64,000 bases of DNA, taken from positions 372,001-436,000 of the forward strand of contig NZ_JAGGLC010000002.1 in NCBI RefSeq assembly GCF_017874235.1, written 5' to 3'. Numbering within the stretch: position 1 is the first letter of the stretch; each line of letters opens with the position of its first letter. The position numbers were made by a program, and so were the translations under genes. Below are positions 25,602 through 34,652 of this stretch, piece by piece. Origin of the DNA: Halolamina salifodinae. Lineage in GTDB: Archaea > Halobacteriota > Halobacteria > Halobacteriales > Haloferacaceae. The notes under the pieces are model-generated. The model did no database searches. It had not been told where the DNA came from and worked only from the letters and a program-made list of their open reading frames with translations.

Positions 25602-27293
25602 CTATTGCTCCGTGCTTGTGTCCCGTTCGAAGCCGTCGATCCACTCACGCACGTTCGCTGCCAGCGTCGGGAGCGGCACTGGCCCGCTTTCTAGGAACGT
25701 CTCATGGAACGCTCGCACATCGAACTGGGCCCCGAGTTCGTCCTCCGCTTCCCGCCGCAGATCCCGAACCTTAATTTCGCCCATCTTGTAGGCAAGCGAC
25801 TGGCCGGGCCATGCGACGTATCGGTCGACCTCCGTCCGGACGTTATGCATCGACAGCGCGGTGTTCTCAGCCATGAACTCTCGGGCCTTCTCTGGGCTCC
25901 ATCCTTTCGTGTGAATCCCGGTGTCGACGACCAGCCGACAGGCACGCCACATCTCGTTGCTCAACCGCCCGAACTGTTCGTACGGCGTCTCATACACATC
26001 CAGCTCCAAACCGAGTCGTTCCGCGTACAAGGCCCAGCCTTCGATGTAGGCGTTGACGAGGTTGTCCCGGCGGAACTCGGAGACTTTCTCGTTTTCCGTC
26101 GTGTGGGCGATCTGGTGGTGGTGGCCGGGAACGGCCTCATGAAGGAACAGCGCGGGGAGCGCGTAGAGCGGGCGGCTGTCCAGACCATACGTGTTCAGCC
26201 AGAACGTCCCGGAATCGCTCTCAGTCGGGTTCGAAACGTAGCGTCCGCTCGTGTAGCTCGGGGCGATATCCTCTGGCACCGGCTCAACTCCGTACGGCCG
26301 TGTCGGCATCGCATCGAGCGTGAATAGCGACGGAAGCCGGCCGTCGACATCCTTCGCAACGGCTTTCGCTTCGCCGAGGAGTTCCTCTTCGGAGTCGGGG
26401 TAAAACTGCGGGTCGTTCCGCAGGAACTCAACGAACTCGTCGAAGTTGCCCTCGAAGCCGGCGTCGTCGATGACTTCGAGCATCTCCTCGCGAATGCGCT
26501 CAACCTCCTCCAGCCCGGTCTGGTGGACGTCGTCGGGCGTCACATCGAGGGTGGTGTAGTACCGGACGAGGTGCTCGTAGTACGCCTCGCCGTCCGGGAG
26601 ATCGGCGTAAGCAGTCGTCTCTCGCGTCTCGGGGATGTACTCATCGACGAGGAACGTGCGGAACTGTTCGAGTGCGGGGAGGGCAGCGTCGGTGATCGCT
26701 GCGGTGGCGGCGTCCCGAAGTCGTTCACGGTCCGTCTCGTCGATAGTAGCCGGCATCTCCTCGAAGGGCTCGTAGAGGGTGCTCTCGGTTGAATCGTCGA
26801 CGAGATACGACTCGATCATCTCACCGTGACCGTGAAGGACTGATCGCGGGGGTGTGAATCCACGTTCGATCCCCTCGATCAGGAGGGTCCGCGCCTCGTC
26901 GAAGTACTCATCGGCGTGCTCCAGCCGATGGAGATATCGTTCGTAGTCGTCCAACTCCTCGAAGGAGTGTTGTGACGGATACCGAACGTACGCGGAGTGA
27001 GGACCCCCCTCGTGATTGACCGGCATGAGGTGAATCTGGTAGTCGTACCGCTTAATGCGGAACTCTAGTTCCCGCTCAAGGACGTCGTAATCCGCTTGGG
27101 CATGGTCAGAGAGCTGCGACCTGTCGACATCCGACAGTCGATCAGCGAACTCCTCCCACTGGTCAGCCTTCTCCGCTTCCCACCCGAGGCCCACATCCGG
27201 GAACGCCTCGTCGAGTCCCCCCTCGTACTCCTCGACCTCAGCGCGTAGTTCATCGAACTGATCATCGGCCGTTCCAGCGGCGCCCGTGCTCAT
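25602..27293 (-). CDS. DUF885 peptidase-like protein
   Basis: 563 aa, a typical length for DUF885. The zinc-peptidase-like motif HEAVPGHHHQIAH lies near residue 378, and the conserved downstream EGWALYAERLGLELDVYE supplies the third-ligand Glu region. The C-terminus has AYKMGEIKVRDLRREAED. The family is mostly uncharacterised, related to M2/M32-like metallopeptidases. It is cytoplasmic (no signal peptide). In this region, peptide or amide hydrolysis is the natural guess. It lies between two IclR genes. Confidence 0.85.
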   Translation of the reverse strand: MSTGAAGTADDQFDELRAEVEEYEGGLDEAFPDVGLGWEAEKADQWEEFADRLSDVDRSQLSDHAQADYDVLERELEFRIKRYDYQIHLMPVNHEGGPHSAYVRYPSQHSFEELDDYERYLHRLEHADEYFDEARTLLIEGIERGFTPPRSVLHGHGEMIESYLVDDSTESTLYEPFEEMPATIDETDRERLRDAATAAITDAALPALEQFRTFLVDEYIPETRETTAYADLPDGEAYYEHLVRYYTTLDVTPDDVHQTGLEEVERIREEMLEVIDDAGFEGNFDEFVEFLRNDPQFYPDSEEELLGEAKAVAKDVDGRLPSLFTLDAMPTRPYGVEPVPEDIAPSYTSGRYVSNPTESDSGTFWLNTYGLDSRPLYALPALFLHEAVPGHHHQIAHTTENEKVSEFRRDNLVNAYIEGWALYAERLGLELDVYETPYEQFGRLSNEMWRACRLVVDTGIHTKGWSPEKAREFMAENTALSMHNVRTEVDRYVAWPGQSLAYKMGEIKVRDLRREAEDELGAQFDVRAFHETFLESGPVPLPTLAANVREWIDGFERDTSTEQ

Positions 27294-27630
27294 GCTAATT
27301 CAGTAACGTACTCCTTCAAAAGGCCGATTATACCGGATATTGTTGGGGTTTTTCGACGGGTGATGTGAGTATTTCACAGGAAATTCTCTGTTAACCGTGC
27401 CCACAGCAACGAAGATGATACTCCCAAGTCGACCCTAGTCACCGATATTAGATGAAACGAAACGTTATGATATAGTCAAAAATTGGAAAGACAAAGAGAA
27501 CCCTGTTGGTTTAGAGTATGCCCTTTCACTTAAACCTGAAGGTACTCTTCGGTAAACGGGTTGGCAATCTGGTGCCATGAATGATTGCACAGTAAATTTA
27601 TTGTGCAAAGTTGTGGGTGGCGTCGGAAAC
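27294..27630. other. Intergenic region between DUF885 gene and second IclR gene
   Basis: 337 bases, AT-rich on the right half. A minus-strand TTTTGAAGG (about 27315-27323) lies about 25-30 bases before the DUF885 start. No protein-like frame or repeat was found in the rest. Confidence 0.4.
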
Positions 27631-28425
27631 TTATGATCGGTTCGCGTACTCCGAATAGATCGCCTCCTGCTGGGAGCGAAGCGATTCCTTGATTGCATCG
27701 ACAGCATCCAAGAGAACGTCAGCTAACTCGTTTTTAAGTGTCTCCTCCGTCACACGGTACACCGGTCCGCCGATAGTGAGTGCACCAATGACTGACCCGT
27801 CCAGCCCTTCGATCGGAGCCCCAATCCCGTGATATCCCTCGAAGCACTCCCCGTCGTTGTACGAGTAGCCCTTCTCCGAGACGGCTTCAAGTTGTTCGTG
27901 CAACTGTTCCTCATCAGTGATCGTATTCGGCGCCTGTTTGGGGAGCCCCCACCGATCCAGTATGGTCTGAACCTCCTCCTCAGAGTATTCAGAGAGGATC
28001 GCTTTCCCTGCTGCCGTATTATGCGCAAACAACCGCACCCGATCATGGCTCACGCTCTCAGAGTGGAACACGAGGTTGATCCGGCCAACTTCTTCAACGA
28101 GGAATTCGACCTCCGACTCCGTCTCCGATGTGAGTTCACGCACCTTCTTTTCGATTATCTGATACCCCGGCTTCCGCCTCCTCGCGCTCTCGCTGAACTC
28201 TCTGAATCGGAGTCCGATCCAGTACTGTCCGTTCTCACGAATGACGAGGCCTTGCTGATTGAGCGTATTAACATGCATATACACGGTGCTTCGGGAGAGA
28301 TCGAAGTGCTCCTGGACTCCGCCTAGGGTCGCGCCGTTCGATCTCCTAATGAAATCGAGTATTTCGATCGCTCGGTCCGTCGTTTTATGCACCGAATTTG
28401 TGTTGTTCGTTGGCATGGTGCTCAC
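27631..28425 (-). CDS. IclR-family transcriptional regulator
   Basis: 264 aa. Winged HTH at about 15-75 (GATLGGVQEHFDLSRSTVYMHV) and IclR effector domain with HNTAAGKAILSEYSEEEV and YSYNDGECFEGYHGIGAP. It shares these core motifs with the regulator at 24201 but differs elsewhere, so it probably senses a different ligand. Neighbours suggest control of the DUF885 gene and/or the rightward P5C dehydrogenase operon. Start may be the first or the fourth codon (both Met). Confidence 0.87.
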   Translation of the reverse strand: MSTMPTNNTNSVHKTTDRAIEILDFIRRSNGATLGGVQEHFDLSRSTVYMHVNTLNQQGLVIRENGQYWIGLRFREFSESARRRKPGYQIIEKKVRELTSETESEVEFLVEEVGRINLVFHSESVSHDRVRLFAHNTAAGKAILSEYSEEEVQTILDRWGLPKQAPNTITDEEQLHEQLEAVSEKGYSYNDGECFEGYHGIGAPIEGLDGSVIGALTIGGPVYRVTEETLKNELADVLLDAVDAIKESLRSQQEAIYSEYANRS

Positions 28426-29078
28426 ATAGCACTGCTATCACTTTAATGTCCGTATTTCCTAACTGTTTATATGAAGGTGTCTGTTTGGGCTGAGCGTGAT
28501 CGATCCTCGTTCGCCCTCGAAACCCCTGATATTGGTCGATTCAATCAGTTTGAGCTAACACACAACGATATATGGTTAGTGGTACCGCGCCTCGATGCCC
28601 GTTTATTGTATCTTCTCATATTCTAGTGCCCATATAAACGGCCTATTATTGGAAATCGTATCCTATCGGCCCTACTGTACCTGTAATATCCATATTACCT
28701 TATTTAGAGATAGTAATTATGAAGATGGCTGATGTGAAATACACTTTGTATATCATGAACGAATGCTATCAACGTGGAATACCGGGTGCAACACGGCTCA
28801 CATTCGTGGAAAACTATAGAGAGCCTCAATGTTCGAATTACTCGAACATCGCCACCAACTGAGTGGCAGTACTGTATGGGGCTCCAGCTCAGGTTCGTTC
28901 CTACCGAGGTTGATCACGAGAACGCCGTGGAGAGGATCAGCAAGCGTCATCCAACCACGCGAATCAAGTTATCAACCCACGAGAGCCACGAAACTTGGCG
29001 ATCTAACGGATTCAACCGCGGTATGTAGAAAGTTGATCAGGACGAAGCTATAAGTGAATCCACTATATTCATCTAGGC
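28426..29078. other. Long AT-rich intergenic region with promoter of the P5C dehydrogenase gene
   Basis: 653 bases. The first 300 are AT-rich and carry the IclR promoter. The middle (28760-29020) is GC-richer with only short, unrecognised frames, possibly a dead gene fragment. The right end has TATAAG at 29049-29054, about 27 bases before the GTG start at 29079, a good leaderless promoter. No tRNA or repeat seen. Confidence 0.4.
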
Positions 29079-30662
29079 GTGCAACCCGTCGAGTATGAGG
29101 ACGAACTGACGCACCTCACACACAAACAGAACGATTCTCTTGATGAGTTTCATCGATCCTACGAGGCAGCAGTCGAATCGGTGAAACGCGAACTGGGAGA
29201 GTTCTACACGTTGGAAATCGACGGGGAATCGGTCGAGACTGACGACCATTTCCCTGTCGAGGCCGCGGGCGATACTGACGTGACGATCGGGGAGTTCGCC
29301 TCGGGCGGCGAAGAGGAGGTTGACTCAGCGGTCGACGCCGCCAAAAATGCGTTCCCCGACTGGGAGGCGAAAGATCCGGAGGAGCGGGCGGAAGTGTTCA
29401 CGCAGGCGGCCGAAATCATGCGGGAGCGGAAGTTCGAACTAGCGGCCGCGCTCTCGCTCGAGAACGGGAAGAATCGAACCGAGGCGATGGCTGACGTCGA
29501 CGAAGCGATCGACTTCCTCGATTTCTACAGTCGAGAGTTCACCCGGTCGAACGGCTATCAGTTCGACACGGGGGAACCAACGCCCGGCCAACATACGACG
29601 AACCTGCTGCGGCCGTACGGGGTCTTTGCCGTCATTTCCCCGTTCAACTTCCCGATGGCCCTTCTCGTCGGGATGTCGACCGGTGCACTACTCACCGGGA
29701 ACACCGCGGTGGTCAAACCGGCAAGCGTCACCCCGCTCGTTGCCCAGAAATACCTGGAAATCCTCGACGAGGCGGGAATCCCTGACGGCGTTATCAACCT
29801 CGTCCTCGGCAGCGGCCGGGACGTCGGCCAGCCGCTCGTCGAGCACGAGGACGTCAAAGGTGTCGCGTTCACGGGCTCGCGGGAAGTCGGTCTCGGCATC
29901 CAGGAGACGTTCATGGACCTCGGGAAGCGCGGACCCGTGATCGCCGAACTCGGCGGGAAGAACCCGGTCATCGTCAGCGACGAGGCCGATCTCGACGACG
30001 CCGTCGAAGGTGTGATGAAGGGAGCGTTCTCCTTCAGCGGCCAGAAATGCTCCGCAACGTCGCGGGTCTACGTGTACGACGACATCATCGACGAGTTCAC
30101 CGATCGACTCGTCGCAGAGACCGAAAAGCTGGACGTCGGTCGCCCGGAGGACCGCGAGACGTTCATCTCGCCGCTGATCGACGACGGTGCGCTGGACCAC
30201 TACCTCACGATTTCGGAACAGGCACGCGAGGACGGGACGGTACTGACGGGCGGAGCAGAGGTCTCGGACCCGGATCTCCCGGATGCCCGGTACGTCGAAC
30301 CCACGGTCGTCACGGACATCCCCCACGAGCACGAACTCGCGCGTGAGGAGCACTTCGTCCCGTTCCTTACCGTTCACCCGGTCTCGGACCTCGATGAGGG
30401 GGTCGAGAAGTCGAACGATAGCGAGTACGGACTGTGTGCTGGGCTCTTCTCGACGGACGACGACGAGATCGACCGGTGGTTTACCGATGTCGAGTCCGGC
30501 ATGTGCTACGTGAACCGGTCCCAGAGTGCGACGACCGGGGCACTGGTCCAAGCCCAGCCGTTCGGCGGCTGGAAGTTCTCAGGGACGACAGGGAAGTTCG
30601 CGGGCGGGTACTGGTACCTGCAACAGTTCATGCGCGAACAGAGCCGAACCCACGTGAAGTAG
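29079..30662 (+). CDS. Aldehyde dehydrogenase, probable 1-pyrroline-5-carboxylate dehydrogenase
   Basis: 527 aa. Catalytic Cys in FSGQKCSATSRVYV near residue 320 and general-base Glu in AELGGKNPV near 288. The long N-terminal arm (EFHRSYEAAVESVKRELG) and the C-terminal ATTGALVQAQPFGGW followed by FAGGYWYLQQFMREQSR are typical of P5CDH rather than generic ALDH. It oxidises glutamate-5-semialdehyde to glutamate with NAD. Starts with GTG, supported by the TATA box 27 bases upstream. It would complete proline use with the dehydrogenase at 14219, and it heads a unit with the FAD oxidoreductase at 30756. Confidence 0.83.
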   Translation: MQPVEYEDELTHLTHKQNDSLDEFHRSYEAAVESVKRELGEFYTLEIDGESVETDDHFPVEAAGDTDVTIGEFASGGEEEVDSAVDAAKNAFPDWEAKDPEERAEVFTQAAEIMRERKFELAAALSLENGKNRTEAMADVDEAIDFLDFYSREFTRSNGYQFDTGEPTPGQHTTNLLRPYGVFAVISPFNFPMALLVGMSTGALLTGNTAVVKPASVTPLVAQKYLEILDEAGIPDGVINLVLGSGRDVGQPLVEHEDVKGVAFTGSREVGLGIQETFMDLGKRGPVIAELGGKNPVIVSDEADLDDAVEGVMKGAFSFSGQKCSATSRVYVYDDIIDEFTDRLVAETEKLDVGRPEDRETFISPLIDDGALDHYLTISEQAREDGTVLTGGAEVSDPDLPDARYVEPTVVTDIPHEHELAREEHFVPFLTVHPVSDLDEGVEKSNDSEYGLCAGLFSTDDDEIDRWFTDVESGMCYVNRSQSATTGALVQAQPFGGWKFSGTTGKFAGGYWYLQQFMREQSRTHVK

Positions 30663-30755
30663 GTAGCCAAGGACAACAGTCAAGATATTGAATGGAACGG
30701 AACAACCGGTGGCTGCAAGAGCGGCCAAAACGAACCGACAGCAAGGGCAAGGTCA

Positions 30756-31937
30756 ATGACTAACGAGTATGGCGGGGACCCGGAGAACGTCGTCGTTGTC
30801 GGCGGCGGCATCATCGGGCTTGCCTCCGCGTACTACTTGGAGCAGCGAGGCGCCGACGTGACCGTCCTCGAAAAATCCAGTATCGGGGCGGGGAACACGG
30901 GTCGTGCGAACGGCGGCATCCGAGCGCAGTTCACGTCCCCAGTCAGTTCGGCACTGTCAAAGGAAAGTATCGAAGTCTGGGAGTCGTTCGACGAACAGTT
31001 CGGGGTCGACATCAAATATCGGCGACCGGGCTATCTGTTCTTGGCTCGCACTGAATCGACGGCCGAACAGTTCAGGGAGAACGTGGCGAAACAGAACGAG
31101 CAAGACATACCCAGTCGGTTCGTTACGCCACAGGAGGCAAAAGAGCTCTGCCCGGGACTCTACCACGAGGAGTTCGTCGGTGGAACTTACTGTCCAATCG
31201 ATGGGATCGCTGATCCGCATCTCGCACTCCAGGGGTTTTCGGACGCTGCACGCGAATCCGGCGCCGAAATCCGAACCAAAACCAAAGTCGTCGATGTCCT
31301 GCAGAACGGTTCGGGGGAAGTGACCGGCGTCGAAACCGAGGCAGAAACGATTCCCGCTGATTTCGTCGTCAACGCCGCCGGCGCCTGGGCTAAACAGGTA
31401 GGAAAGATGGTCGATATCGATCTCCCTGTTGATCCGAAACGCCGGAAACTGATGGTTGTCGACCCTGAGGAGCCGGTCAGCGAAGACGTTCCGTTCACGG
31501 TTGACAGCGATCACGGGTTCCACTTCAGACCAGAACGGAAAGGCGCTGCTGTCGCCGGTGGACATTTCAGCGACGCCGATCCCGAGGAGGACCCGGATGA
31601 CTTCTCAACTTCGACATCAATCGACTGGGCTGCCGAAGTTATCGAGCGGGGAGCAGAGGTTGCGAGCTACTTCGGGCCCGAAACCCGAGTAAATCAGGGA
31701 TGGGCCGGACTCTATGCCGTGACACCGGATCACCACCCGATACTCGAGGAGACGATCCCGGGGTTCATCAACGCCGTTGGGTTCTCCGGACACGGGTTCA
31801 TGCAGTCACCGGCGACGGGCCAAATCGTGGCGGAAATAGTCACTAACGGGTCGCCATCGCTCGTGGATGTTTCGTCCCTGACCGCAGACCGGTTCGCCAA
31901 CGGTGGTCACCTGCGGGAAGGGACAGTGATCGACTGA
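30756..31937 (+). CDS. FAD-dependent amino acid/sarcosine oxidoreductase (DAO family)
   Basis: 393 aa DAO-family flavoenzyme. FAD motif VVGGGIIGLASAYYLE at about residues 13-28 with the downstream Glu in VLEKSSIGAGNTGR. Substrate-domain features are the FHFRPERKG strand and the C-terminal NAVGFSGHGFMQSPATGQ. It resembles sarcosine oxidase beta, glycine oxidase and the PDH-beta type L-proline dehydrogenase. So it could oxidise proline, hydroxyproline, sarcosine or another secondary amine. Next to P5CDH, proline or a proline derivative fits best. With the creatinase-like proteins, sarcosine is the alternative. Confidence 0.78.
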   Translation: MTNEYGGDPENVVVVGGGIIGLASAYYLEQRGADVTVLEKSSIGAGNTGRANGGIRAQFTSPVSSALSKESIEVWESFDEQFGVDIKYRRPGYLFLARTESTAEQFRENVAKQNEQDIPSRFVTPQEAKELCPGLYHEEFVGGTYCPIDGIADPHLALQGFSDAARESGAEIRTKTKVVDVLQNGSGEVTGVETEAETIPADFVVNAAGAWAKQVGKMVDIDLPVDPKRRKLMVVDPEEPVSEDVPFTVDSDHGFHFRPERKGAAVAGGHFSDADPEEDPDDFSTSTSIDWAAEVIERGAEVASYFGPETRVNQGWAGLYAVTPDHHPILEETIPGFINAVGFSGHGFMQSPATGQIVAEIVTNGSPSLVDVSSLTADRFANGGHLREGTVID

Positions 31938-32132
31938 ACGGGGCGATCCCGTACCGTGCTTCGGTAACGCAATCCAGATGTGCGTCCACTGGATCGCTGT
32001 CAAAAATCCCGTCCGGGTCGGCCTCCGCTCGTCGCCGATTGCTGACCGAGGTACTTATAGAGGGGATGGCCCGAAGTGAGCCAACGCCTGCGAGGCACGT
32101 CGACCCGATAGAGGATCAGTCCCTGCCTCTGG
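31938..32132. other. Intergenic region between convergent genes
   Basis: 195 bases between the convergent oxidoreductase and aldolase genes. No clear T-tract terminator, ORF or repeat was found. A TATA-like gtacttatagag near 32052 faces a short frame not judged to be a gene. Confidence 0.35.
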
Positions 32133-32912
32133 TCACTCTAGTTCGGCCACCGCTTCTTCGAGCGATGCGTCCTCGTGAACGATCGCAGAAACGGCGGCCG
32201 TCATCGCGCCCGGGTCCTCGTGCTGGAAGACCGAGCGGCCCATCGAAACCCCGACCGCGCCCGCATCCATGACTCCGCGAACTTGGGTCAACATCTCGCG
32301 GTCCGGTCGCGGTGATCCACCCGCCGCGATAACCGGGCGTGCCGTCGCGTCAACGACCTGTTCGAAGCTTTCCGGGTCGCCCGAGTATCCGGTTTTAATG
32401 ATGTCTGCTCCCAGCTCCTCCCCAAGCCGGGCTGCATGGGCAAGCTGGTCGGGATTCTCCTCGTCGATCCCGGGCCCCCGAGCGTAGGTCATCGCCAACA
32501 CCGGAACCCCAAGTTCGGCGGCCGACTGGACAACCCCTGCAAGATCCTCGATCTGCTTTGGCTCGTAGTCGCTTCCCACGTTGAGATGGAGCGAGACCGC
32601 ATCAGCACCTCGTTGAACGGCCTCCTTGACCGTCCCGGTGAGGCGTTTATCGTTCGAATCAGGCCCGAGCGTCGTCGACGCGTTCAGGTGAATGACGTAC
32701 CCAGCGCCGTTCTTGTTCGGGTGAACGCGATCCGCTAACCCCTTCTGTGTCAGGACGGAGTCCGCGCCAGCAGCCGTCACCTGATCTATCGTCGATTCGA
32801 TGTCTTTGAGTCCGTCGGTGGCGCCGATGGTGATCCCGTGGTCCATCGGGACGTTCAGCATCTTTCCGTCTGTGCCGATTCGGTCGAGTCGGGCTGCGAT
32901 TCCGGTCTGCAT
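32133..32912 (-). CDS. Class I aldolase, ADTH synthase / DhnA family
   Basis: 259 aa, the DhnA-type class I aldolase fold. LNVPMDHGITIGAT near residue 19 and the Schiff-base Lys in DIIKTGYSGD near 175 are visible, and VIAAGGSPRPDREM binds phosphate. The closest haloarchaeal family is 2-amino-3,7-dideoxy-D-threo-hept-6-ulosonate synthase of the archaeal shikimate route. No aroB'-like partner (dehydroquinate synthase II) is present. So it may be a divergent catabolic aldolase. Start at 32912 (MQTGIAARLDRIG); upstream codons in the open frame are Arg/Ser-rich and were excluded. Confidence 0.75.
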   Translation of the reverse strand: MQTGIAARLDRIGTDGKMLNVPMDHGITIGATDGLKDIESTIDQVTAAGADSVLTQKGLADRVHPNKNGAGYVIHLNASTTLGPDSNDKRLTGTVKEAVQRGADAVSLHLNVGSDYEPKQIEDLAGVVQSAAELGVPVLAMTYARGPGIDEENPDQLAHAARLGEELGADIIKTGYSGDPESFEQVVDATARPVIAAGGSPRPDREMLTQVRGVMDAGAVGVSMGRSVFQHEDPGAMTAAVSAIVHEDASLEEAVAELE

Positions 32913-33296
32913 CGTCCCGGTATGGGAGACAGTCTGTAAAGAACGTTGGGCTCGACGCAATCAACGGTCACGCCCGACTCAGCGCGGAAGCGGCGATACG
33001 ATCACGTGTTGAACCCCAGGGCTGGAGGGATCGATGTTGTTGCCAGGGCCGGAGGGATCGATGTCGTTGCTGCCGTCGACCCCGTAATCGGGTACGGACT
33101 CCACGTTCTCTCCGAAGTAAAAGCCGAAACTCGAAATCAACGAACTTCTCTATCCAGTCGTTTGAGACGATATTGCTCAACACCACCGATCAGACGGACT
33201 CCCGTCCGGGCGGCAGCCATTTGTCCCCGATACGCCGGACCAAGAGATTATCTCTGGTTGGCAAACATTTATTGTAGATGGTTCCACCGATACTGT
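32913..33296. other. Intergenic region with a promoter for the creatinase-like gene
   Basis: 384 bases. Includes the aldolase promoter on the minus strand, the 27-bp repeat described separately, and TTTATTG at about 33267-33273, about 25-30 bases before the ATG at 33297. The frame is open from 32946 into the next gene, but the translation is repeat-derived and basic, so it is not counted as coding. Confidence 0.45.
33017..33070. repeat. 27-bp tandem repeat, two copies
   Basis: Unit 33017-33043 is repeated at 33044-33070 with two mismatches (core GGAGGGATCGATG). It lies in the noncoding stretch before the M24 gene. Period 27 keeps the frame, producing two copies of AGGIDVV if translated. Confidence 0.8.
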
Positions 33297-34517
33297 ATGG
33301 CATTGACTAGCGTGCCAACCGAGGAGTTCGAACATCGAATCAAAACCGTTCGGGAGAAGATCGCTGATGCGAGCGTCGACGCACTCGTTCTGTTCTCGTC
33401 CACGTCTATCGAGTGGCTCAGCGGGTTCCACCACCTTCAGACCGAGCGCCCCGTCTGTCTGGCTGTGACGGACGACCATACCGCGATTACCGTCCCGCGG
33501 CTCGAACTCGATCGGGCTGTCGACGACGAGTTCCCGCTGCTGGAGACGGTGTACAACTACTACGACTACCCTGGCGGAACCCACGAGGGGACGACGTACT
33601 ACCAGCACTCCTCCGTGACGCCCGAGGAGAAGATCGCCGAGATGCTCTCGGACCTGGGCGTCGAGACCGCCGTCGCCGATATGAACGGCGCGCCGGGCTA
33701 CTGGGGGTACAGCGGCCCTGCGCTCGACGAGTTCGCCGATGTCGACGTGGCCAAAACGGTCGAGTGGATCACCGACCTCCGGAAGGCCAAATCCGACGTG
33801 GAGATCGAGCTCATGGAGGAGTCCGCGAAATGGGGCAACCTCGCGCACAAGAAGCTCGAAGAGTACGCCGAACCCGGAAAACACGAGCTCTGGGTCGCCA
33901 AGCGTGCCAGCCTCGACGCGTCGATGTCGATGCTTGACGCTCTCGGTGATCGCTACGACTCGCACCTCCGCGGTGGGTTCCCGGCTCACGCGGGCTTCCT
34001 CTCGGGGTCGAACACGTGGCTTCCTCACGGCCTGACGGAGAACCGAGAGCTCGAGTACGGCGACATCATCATCACCGGCGCGTCCGCGAACATCGGCGGT
34101 TACACGACCGAACTCGAGCGGACGATGTTCATCGGCGACGCGCCCGATCATCACCGGGAGTACTTCGACCACATGGTGGAGATGCAGGAGATTGCCATCG
34201 ACGCCATGGGCCCGGGTGTCAAAGCATCGACGGTCGACCAGGCGGTCCACGACTACTGCAAGGAACAAGGGCTCCTCGACTACACGCAGCACCACACCGG
34301 CCACAACGTCGGCCTCGGTGTCCACGAGCGGGAGTTCCTCGACCGTGGCAGCGAGGAGGTGCTCCGTTCCGGCCAGTTCTACACTGTCGAGCCGGCGCTG
34401 TTCATCCCGGATGTCGCGGGCTACCGCCACTCCGATACGATCCTCGTCACTGAAGACGGGACCCGGTCGCTCACGTACTACCCGAAGGACCTCGAGAGCA
34501 ACATCATCAACATCTGA
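33297..34517 (+). CDS. Third creatinase-type M24 protein lacking metal ligands
   Basis: 406 aa. Creatinase N-domain with STSIEWLSGFHHLQTERP near residue 40 and an M24-fold C-domain. The metal ligands are replaced as in the proteins at 16362 and 17544: IITGASANIGGYTTELERTM near residues 258-278 has no Asp in either site, and the last Glu is Ser in GYRHSDTILV. His (HHTGHNVGLGVHE) and Glu (TVEPALF) persist. GYTTELERTMF is identical over 9 of 11 or more positions to the 16362 protein. So the two probably share a chemistry. A TATA-like box at about -27 supports the start. Confidence 0.83.
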   Translation: MALTSVPTEEFEHRIKTVREKIADASVDALVLFSSTSIEWLSGFHHLQTERPVCLAVTDDHTAITVPRLELDRAVDDEFPLLETVYNYYDYPGGTHEGTTYYQHSSVTPEEKIAEMLSDLGVETAVADMNGAPGYWGYSGPALDEFADVDVAKTVEWITDLRKAKSDVEIELMEESAKWGNLAHKKLEEYAEPGKHELWVAKRASLDASMSMLDALGDRYDSHLRGGFPAHAGFLSGSNTWLPHGLTENRELEYGDIIITGASANIGGYTTELERTMFIGDAPDHHREYFDHMVEMQEIAIDAMGPGVKASTVDQAVHDYCKEQGLLDYTQHHTGHNVGLGVHEREFLDRGSEEVLRSGQFYTVEPALFIPDVAGYRHSDTILVTEDGTRSLTYYPKDLESNIINI

Positions 34518-34652
34518 TCCAACGACTGAAGCGGGATCGACGGAGAACTGGGCTGGTGCGGCGATCCTCGGCGCATATTCTTTGCCGACGTCCGGTGTTG
34601 CACAATCTAAAAGGGGGTGGGGAGCTATCCGTATCTTGGTGATTAAAACCGT

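Noticed and set aside
28762-29028. Small gene in the gap before the P5C dehydrogenase-like gene
   Set aside because: Two overlapping short frames, neither acidic nor with a recognised motif and no promoter at the right distance. At most a dead fragment.
32946-33296. N-terminal extension of the third creatinase-like protein including AGGIDVV repeats
   Set aside because: A TATA box at about 33267 and the family N-terminus at 33297 fit better; the extension is basic and made by a 27-bp repeat.
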